In this document: in pieces, positions 5,343 to 9,825 of the stretch | How positions within the stretch are numbered: the stretch's first letter is position 1 | Layout of the letters: each line of letters starts with the position of its first letter | Assembly (NCBI GenBank): GCA_955652925.1 | Contig: CATPCO010000291.1 | Location: 1-9,825, forward strand | DNA: 9,825 nucleotides | From: an uncultured Xanthobacteraceae bacterium | Lineage (GTDB): Bacteria; Pseudomonadota; Alphaproteobacteria; Rhizobiales; Xanthobacteraceae | Reading direction: 5' to 3' | Notes under the pieces: generated by a model | Databases searched by the model: none | What the model saw: the letters and a program-made list of their open reading frames with translations, nothing else | Told to the model about the DNA's origin: nothing | Translations under genes and position numbers: made by a program

Positions 5343-7137
5343 GCGGCGGCTGGGCGGGCGGCCGGATTTGACAGCGCTCGGACCGGCCTTGCTCGTTCTC
5401 GTCTGCACAGCCGTCGGCCTTGGGCTCGATAGCTATCCGCAATACGTTATCGCGGTTGCAACCATATCGATGGTGGTTGGCATTGCGCTCGTGGTGCTGG
5501 TGGGGCTCGCTCGCTGCATCACTCTCGCGTCCGGCTCGATCATGGCCATCGGTGGCTATGCATCCACGCTCGCCGTCGCCAATCTGCACATACCTTATCT
5601 CGTCACGCTGGTGCTTGCGATCTTGGCCGGCGGCGTGGCCGGCTGGATCATCGCATTTCCGGGAACCCGGTTCCGCGGCCACAACCTTGCCATGGTGACG
5701 CTGGTCTTTCAAAGCGTCGCTATCATTCTCATTCGTGAAGCGACGTGGCTTACCGGAGGCGCCGAGGGGATTCACGTGCCGCCGCCGGAAATCTTCGGCC
5801 TTGTGATCGCAAGCGACCGCGCCTTTTTGATCCTCATCGGCACGGCGTCGGCCGTGATGACGCTTGCCGTCACCATCCTGGTGCGCGGGCCCTTCGGCAA
5901 GAACTTGCAGGCCGTCGCCGGCAATGAGATCGCGGCGGAGGCGTTTGGTGCCAGCGTCCGCGGCTACTTGACCGCGGCGTTTGTCGTGAGCTCGGTCGCG
6001 ATAGCGTTTGCCGGCGCGTTGCTCGCTCCGCGGGTGCGCATTCTCGATCCCGACAGCTTTGGCGTGCTGGACTCGGTGTTCATGCTGGCCTACCCGATCA
6101 TCGGGGGCATGCACTCGGTCTGGGGCGGCCTGCTTGGCGGCGGGGGATTACGCGTTCTGCCGGAGCTGCTGCGGCCGGTCGCCGACTACCAGGAGCTATT
6201 CTTCGCGGCGCTGATGATCTTCGTCGTCATGTTTTTTCCGGGCGGCTTGACCGAGCTCATACGCCGCACCACTTCCACGTTCAAACAACATCCGACACGC
6301 GTATCGGCGTCATCGTCAGCACTGCCTGCTTGCGCGGCAGTTTCTTTCGAAACAGGTCAGCGCGCCGATGAATTGCTGGTTGTCGAAGGCGTCGACAAGC
6401 ATTTCGAGGCGCTGCACGCGGTCAATGCTGCGAGCCTGAGCGTTCCCATGGGAGGAATTCACGGGCTGATCGGCCCCAATGGCGCCGGCAAGACCTCGCT
6501 GTTCAATATCATATCGGGTTTTCTCGCGGCCGATGGCGGCCGCGTCGCCTTCGCCGGCACATCACTGCTCGAACTGCGCCCGCGCGATCGCATCGGTCTC
6601 GGTATCACCCGCACGTTTCAGAACGTCGCGATATTCGGCCAGCTCTCCTGCCTCGACAACGTGATCATTGGGCTCGGACGCAACCCGGTCATTCATGCCA
6701 TGGCCGCGAGCCTTGATCATTTCGTCGGCGGCGCGGCAACACAGGACGCAAAGCACCGAGCCCTCGTCGCGCTTGAGGCGGTGGGCCTTGCCGATCATGG
6801 CATTTCGCGCGCCGGATCGCTGTCGCTCGGCGCGCAGCGCCGCCTTGAGATCGCGCGCGCCATCGTCTCCCAGCCGCGCCTCATTTTGCTGGACGAGCCG
6901 GTCTCCGGGGTTGCCGAGTCCGAGACCGAAGAGCTGCGTGATCTCCTCATCCGCATCAATGCCGAGCGCAACATCGCGCTCCTCGTCGTCGAGCACAATA
7001 TCCCGTTCGTGGCAAAGCTCTGCCAAAGCCTTTCGGTCATGGGCGCAGGACGCATCGTTGCGCAAGGGAGCCCGGCGGAGGTGATCTCGCTCCCGATCGT
7101 GCGACAATTGTATTTCGGCGAGCAGGTAACCGCATGA
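5335..7137 (+). CDS. LivM-LivG fusion: ABC permease plus ATP-binding subunit
   Basis: A 600-residue protein joining two importer subunits. Residues about 10-312 are a LivM-type permease with multiple transmembrane segments, including GLARCITLASGSIMAIGGYAS near 57-77 and FGKNLQAVAGNEIAAEAFG near 187-205. Residues about 313-345 are a Ser/Ala/Thr-rich linker. Residues 346-600 are a LivG-type ATPase with Walker A GPNGAGKTS (380-388), Q-loop Gln429 (ITRTFQN), signature LSLGAQ (496-501), Walker B ending in Asp520-Glu521, and switch His554 (VEHN). The signature is slightly off the usual L-S-x-G-Q/E/D-Q, with Ala at the fifth position. Translation starts at GTG 5335, preceded by GGAAAGG (5318-5324) and overlapping livH by 8 nt; the stop overlaps livF in ATGA. 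No frameshift or stop interrupts the junction. Such permease/ATPase fusions are known in Hyphomicrobiales. Confidence 0.95.
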   Translation: MSERRLGGRPDLTALGPALLVLVCTAVGLGLDSYPQYVIAVATISMVVGIALVVLVGLARCITLASGSIMAIGGYASTLAVANLHIPYLVTLVLAILAGGVAGWIIAFPGTRFRGHNLAMVTLVFQSVAIILIREATWLTGGAEGIHVPPPEIFGLVIASDRAFLILIGTASAVMTLAVTILVRGPFGKNLQAVAGNEIAAEAFGASVRGYLTAAFVVSSVAIAFAGALLAPRVRILDPDSFGVLDSVFMLAYPIIGGMHSVWGGLLGGGGLRVLPELLRPVADYQELFFAALMIFVVMFFPGGLTELIRRTTSTFKQHPTRVSASSSALPACAAVSFETGQRADELLVVEGVDKHFEALHAVNAASLSVPMGGIHGLIGPNGAGKTSLFNIISGFLAADGGRVAFAGTSLLELRPRDRIGLGITRTFQNVAIFGQLSCLDNVIIGLGRNPVIHAMAASLDHFVGGAATQDAKHRALVALEAVGLADHGISRAGSLSLGAQRRLEIARAIVSQPRLILLDEPVSGVAESETEELRDLLIRINAERNIALLVVEHNIPFVAKLCQSLSVMGAGRIVAQGSPAEVISLPIVRQLYFGEQVTA

Positions 7138-7865
7138 TCGCGTTGCGCGTCGCGGACCTCACCGTGACCTATGGGCCGGTGGTCGCGGTGAGCGATCTCA
7201 GCTTTTGCGTCGAGCCCGGCGAGACGCTGGTCCTGCTGGGTCCGAATGGCGCCGGCAAGACGTCCGCGGTGGAAGCCATCGCGGGACTTCTTCCGAAGCG
7301 CCGGGGCACGGTGGAGTTTCTCGGCGCGGACATTTCGCGCTTGAGCGCGAGCACCATCGCGCGCAGCGGCCTTGCCCTGGTGCCGCAATGGCGCGAGCTG
7401 TTTCCGGCCTTTTCGGTGGAAGAGACTTTGATGGCCGCGACCACGGCGGCTGCCGGCCGTCAACCGACGCCGCTGCCGGCCGTGTACGAGCTGTTTCCGG
7501 TGTTGCAGGAACGCCGCCGGCAGACGGCGGGATCGCTCTCGGGGGGCGAACAGCAGATGCTGGCCATCGCGCGTGCCTTGGTGACGAACCCGAAGCTGCT
7601 GCTGCTGGACGAGCCCTCCGCGGGGCTCGCCTCAGGCATCACGCGCACGCTGATTGCCACCATCGCCCGCATTCGGCACAGCGGCGTCGCGATTGTGCTG
7701 GTCGAGCAAAACATGGAGATCGCACGCGCTCTCGGCGAGCGATGCTGCATGCTCAGCGCCGGCCGGCTCGCTTGGTCGGGCTCGATGCACGAAGCAATAG
7801 AAAGAAACGAAGCCGAACGCGTGTATTTCGGTGAACATCGGCAAAGTCGTCCAGCGGAGGGTTGA
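7134..7865 (+). CDS. livF: branched-chain amino acid-type ABC ATPase LivF
   Basis: A 243-residue cytoplasmic ATPase, partner of the LivG half of the preceding fusion in powering import. Walker A is GPNGAGKTS (36-44), the Q-loop region is VPQWRELFPAFSVEETL, the signature is a canonical LSGGEQ (135-140), and Walker B ends in Asp159-Glu160 followed by the D-loop SAGL. The switch position carries Gln192 (LVEQN), which is normal for LivF proteins, not a defect. The length is typical, with a slightly extended polar C-terminus. The start codon overlaps the fusion's stop codon (ATGA, 7134-7137), showing tight coupling. It is the last importer gene; a 166-bp gap containing a REP pair follows before the oxidoreductase. 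Confidence 0.96.
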   Translation: MIALRVADLTVTYGPVVAVSDLSFCVEPGETLVLLGPNGAGKTSAVEAIAGLLPKRRGTVEFLGADISRLSASTIARSGLALVPQWRELFPAFSVEETLMAATTAAAGRQPTPLPAVYELFPVLQERRRQTAGSLSGGEQQMLAIARALVTNPKLLLLDEPSAGLASGITRTLIATIARIRHSGVAIVLVEQNMEIARALGERCCMLSAGRLAWSGSMHEAIERNEAERVYFGEHRQSRPAEG

Positions 7866-7934
7866 TATCAGGCGAAGCCCAAGAACTCCGCCGCTTGTCC
7901 CGCTAATCTGCGCTCAGTAAGTTCGTTGCGGGGT

Positions 7935-8009
7935 CGTAGCCCGCATGAGCGAAGCGACATGCGGGTGGCGAGAGGAAACCCGGATATCGCTTCGCTCATC
8001 CGGGCTACG
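7935..8009. repeat. inverted pair of GTAG-type REP units (BIME-like)
   Basis: Two 31-nt units, 7935-7965 and 7979-8009, are inverted copies of each other with three mismatches and a 13-nt spacer. Each outer end carries GTAG (7936-7939; CTAC at 8005-8008 on the plus strand), the tetranucleotide typical of REP elements linked to RAYT transposases. Each unit also folds on its own: CCCGCATG/CATGCGGG on the left and CCCGGAT/ATCCGGG on the right. Two of the three differences between the units preserve pairing inside each unit, as expected if the single-unit hairpin is the conserved structure. The conceptual translation (PHERSDMR, ISLRSSGLRL) is one I know as a recurrent artefact in Bradyrhizobium annotations. 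No RAYT gene is in the window. It sits between livF and the LLM gene and may affect mRNA stability or expression of the downstream pair. Confidence 0.85.
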
Positions 8010-8031
8010 GCTCAACGAGCAGCAGGTAACA

Positions 8032-9045
8032 ATGGCCGCGTTGTTCAGCGTTGGATTTCCCACGGGAATGGAAGGCTTGACCTATCCCATCCCGTTTTCA
8101 AATCCCGAGGATTTGGTGCGTATCGCCAAGCACGCCGAAGCGCTCGGCTATCACTCGGTGTGGGGCAACGATCATATGACTACCCAGCATTACGTGCGGG
8201 CGGAGTTTCCGGTTCCGCCGCGTTTCTGGGAGCCACTGGTTACGTACGCGTATCTCGCCGCTCATACCAGTACGCTTCGTTTCGGCACCGGCGTTCTCGT
8301 CCTGCCGATGCGCCGCGACATTGTGGTCACCGCCAAGCAGATCGCCACGCTCGACCATCTCAGCAATGGCCGGGCGGAAATCGGGGTCGGGATCGGCGCC
8401 TACCGGGAGGAGTTCGAGGCGCTCAATCCGGCGAGCCGAGTTCATCGCGGCGACATGGTCGAGGAAGGCGTGCGCGCGTTGCGGCTCCTGTTCTCGCAGC
8501 GTGAGGCGTCGTTCGAGGGCAAATACTACAAATTCAAGGATGTCGAGCTGTTCCCGAAGCCGAAGCAGCACAAATTGCCGATCTATTTCGGGGGCAATAA
8601 TGCGGCCCATCTTCAGCGCACTGCTTTGTCCGGCGACGGCTGGATTCCCGCGGCGATGCCGCAACAGACGCTGCGTCGAATGGTGGCGGAGCTCAAGGAG
8701 ATGACGGAGAAAGCCGGACGAGAATTTTCGGAGTTGGAGATCGCGCCGCAATACATCGTGCATGTCGGTCGCGACCAGGAGAAGGCCGTCGCGCGGTTCC
8801 GCCAGAGCCAGATGTACAAGCATCTTGAATCGCTCAAAAAGTCGACGCTCAAAGGCCAGGCTTCGCTCAATCCGGAAGACGTCAATCTGGTCGGGAGCAT
8901 CGAGACCGTCATCGCGCGCGCCATGGCTCTGCGCGAAGCCGGTGTGACGCATTTCCTCGGGCTATTCTTCGCCGCCAACAGCGTTCCCGAGCTGCTCGAT
9001 CAGATGCAGATTTTCGCGCAAGAAGTCCGCCCCAAAATCACGTGA
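8032..9045 (+). CDS. LLM-class flavin-dependent oxidoreductase
   Basis: A 337-residue luciferase-like monooxygenase-family protein (TIM-barrel, FMN or F420 dependent). Family marks are SVGFPTGMEG at the N-terminus, ALGYHSVWGNDH (37-48), LRFGTGVLVLPMRRD, the highly typical LDHLSNGRAEIGVGIG (107-122), and LPIYFGGNN with a following GDGW. Such enzymes oxidise small organic substrates with reduced flavin and oxygen, often in catabolic pathways; the substrate here is unknown. The frame is open back to ATG 7945, but that start lies inside the REP element and would add 29 repeat-derived residues. ATG 8032, with AGG about 7 nt upstream, gives the conserved N-terminus and is chosen. Its stop overlaps the GTG start of the next gene (GTGA), implying coupled expression. 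It is co-oriented with the importer, which suggests the pair acts on the imported compound, an inference only. Confidence 0.92.
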   Translation: MAALFSVGFPTGMEGLTYPIPFSNPEDLVRIAKHAEALGYHSVWGNDHMTTQHYVRAEFPVPPRFWEPLVTYAYLAAHTSTLRFGTGVLVLPMRRDIVVTAKQIATLDHLSNGRAEIGVGIGAYREEFEALNPASRVHRGDMVEEGVRALRLLFSQREASFEGKYYKFKDVELFPKPKQHKLPIYFGGNNAAHLQRTALSGDGWIPAAMPQQTLRRMVAELKEMTEKAGREFSELEIAPQYIVHVGRDQEKAVARFRQSQMYKHLESLKKSTLKGQASLNPEDVNLVGSIETVIARAMALREAGVTHFLGLFFAANSVPELLDQMQIFAQEVRPKIT

Positions 9046-9825
9046 CACTATCGGTGACGGTCAATCAATCGGCGGCAATCGGACAGCGCTCTCTGGGCGA
9101 TCCCAGCCTCTTGTGGCCGCTTGATCCGCCGCTCCTGCGCGGCTGCCCGCGCACCAGCACGCCGGAGATGCAATATCCGCTGGAGATCGACTTCGACTAT
9201 GGGAACGTTGCCAAGGATATCTTTCGCCAGCCGCCGCTGCCGGGTCTTTACCGCTGGGCGCCGCTCCTCCCGCCGCTTGCAGCGGGGCTGTCATTGGGCG
9301 AAGGCGGAACCGCGCTCGTCGAGAGCGACGCCATGGGCCGCTGGGCCGGTCTTCAAGGTCCGATCTGGCTCAAGGACGAAAGCCGCAATCCGACCTGGAG
9401 CCATAAGGACCGGTTGAACTACTGCATCGTCTCGACGGCCTTGGCGAACGGCGCGCGCGGCATCGCGGTTGCATCGAGCGGAAACCACGGCGTCTCCGCG
9501 GCAGCTTACGCGCGGCGCGCAGGCTTGCGCTGCGTCGTCATCTCCACTCCCGGTGCGCAGAGCGCGTTTGAGCATTTTCAGGCCGCGCTGGGCAGCGACT
9601 TCCTGCTGGTGCCGCCCGATGAGCGCTGGCCCACGCTCAACCGCATTGTCGATGAAACCGGCTTCATGCCGGCGAGCAATCTCACTCGCTTCCACACCGG
9701 CAATCCGTTCGGACCCGAAGGCTACAAGACCATCGCCTATGAGATTTTCAGCCAGCTTGGCGGCCGTGTCCCCGGCACCGTTGTCCTGCCAACGGGCTAC
9801 GGCGAGCTTTTGTTCGGTGTAGCCA
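9042..9825 (+). CDS. threonine synthase-like PLP-dependent enzyme, C-terminus beyond window
   Basis: A frame open from GTG 9042 to the window end (261 codons). It encodes a fold-type II PLP enzyme of the threonine synthase/dehydratase group. The likely Schiff-base lysine is Lys122 in LKDESRNPTWSHKDR, equivalent to the usual NPTGSFKDR. The phosphate/substrate loop SSGNHG is at 145-150 and is followed by AAAYARRAGLRCVV. A glycine-rich LPTGYGELLFGV near the window end matches the later PLP-phosphate loop. The N-terminal region contains LWPLDPP and MQYPLEIDFDYG, with a single Cys rather than the C-x2-C seen in many threonine synthases of this type. The GTG overlaps the LLM stop in GTGA; there is no clear Shine-Dalgarno, so translational coupling is likely. 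An in-frame GTG (9054) and ATG (9168) are less favoured. A beta-elimination/replacement on an amino-acid-like substrate is plausible; the exact reaction is unknown. Confidence 0.88.
   Translation, partial: MTLSVTVNQSAAIGQRSLGDPSLLWPLDPPLLRGCPRTSTPEMQYPLEIDFDYGNVAKDIFRQPPLPGLYRWAPLLPPLAAGLSLGEGGTALVESDAMGRWAGLQGPIWLKDESRNPTWSHKDRLNYCIVSTALANGARGIAVASSGNHGVSAAAYARRAGLRCVVISTPGAQSAFEHFQAALGSDFLLVPPDERWPTLNRIVDETGFMPASNLTRFHTGNPFGPEGYKTIAYEIFSQLGGRVPGTVVLPTGYGELLFGVA

Noticed and set aside
5290..6114. A 274-codon minus-strand frame opposite the livH end and the LivM domain
   Set aside because: Charged, low-complexity His/Arg/Asp-rich translation with no family signature. It is a shadow of hydrophobic permease codons.
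7707..7709. Gln instead of His at the LivF switch position, suggesting an inactive ATPase
   Set aside because: VEQN is the normal form in LivF-type ATPases, and the other catalytic motifs are intact.
7935..8009. REP pair considered as a CRISPR repeat or an intrinsic terminator
   Set aside because: There are only two inverted units with no spacer array, and no U-run follows the hairpins. GTAG ends and internal palindromes fit REP elements instead.
8098..8952. A 284-codon minus-strand frame opposite the LLM gene
   Set aside because: No recognisable motif; it lies entirely within a convincing plus-strand LLM gene.

Overview
The window (about 9.8 kb, GC-rich) looks like chromosome of an alphaproteobacterium of the Hyphomicrobiales (Rhizobiales), probably near Bradyrhizobium/Nitrobacteraceae or Xanthobacteraceae. 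The grounds are recognition by eye of protein families and gene order, plus a GTAG-type REP pair whose translation I know from annotations of that group. No database search was possible.

Left part (1-2900), mostly housekeeping: the start of an NDUFS4-like electron-transfer-chain complex I subunit running off the left edge, tRNA-Pro(TGG), a secreted DUF192 protein and a two-domain cold-shock protein, all on the minus strand. A cluster of hairpins lies between the last two. Then come a Sir2-family NAD-dependent protein deacylase (minus) and, divergently only 53 bp away, glyoxalase I (gloA, plus).

Middle (2901-7865): tRNA-Glu(TTC) with a recognisable promoter, then a complete branched-chain-amino-acid-type (LIV/HAAT) ABC importer on the plus strand. 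It has a periplasmic binding protein, permease LivH, a single-polypeptide LivM-LivG fusion (permease plus ATPase) and ATPase LivF. The genes are 7 bp apart or overlap, so they form one transcription unit.

Right part (7866-9825): a 75-bp inverted pair of REP units, then an LLM-class flavin-dependent oxidoreductase whose stop overlaps the GTG start of a threonine-synthase-like PLP enzyme that runs off the right edge. Orientation and tight coupling suggest a transport-plus-catabolism cluster for an amino-acid-like or other small organic substrate. The substrate cannot be read from the sequence.

No phage, transposase, CRISPR or toxin/defence genes are visible. The points most worth a second look are the importer-LLM-PLP enzyme cluster, the REP pair with compensatory changes, the divergent sir2/gloA pair, the hairpin cluster between the cold-shock and DUF192 genes, and the fused LivMG.
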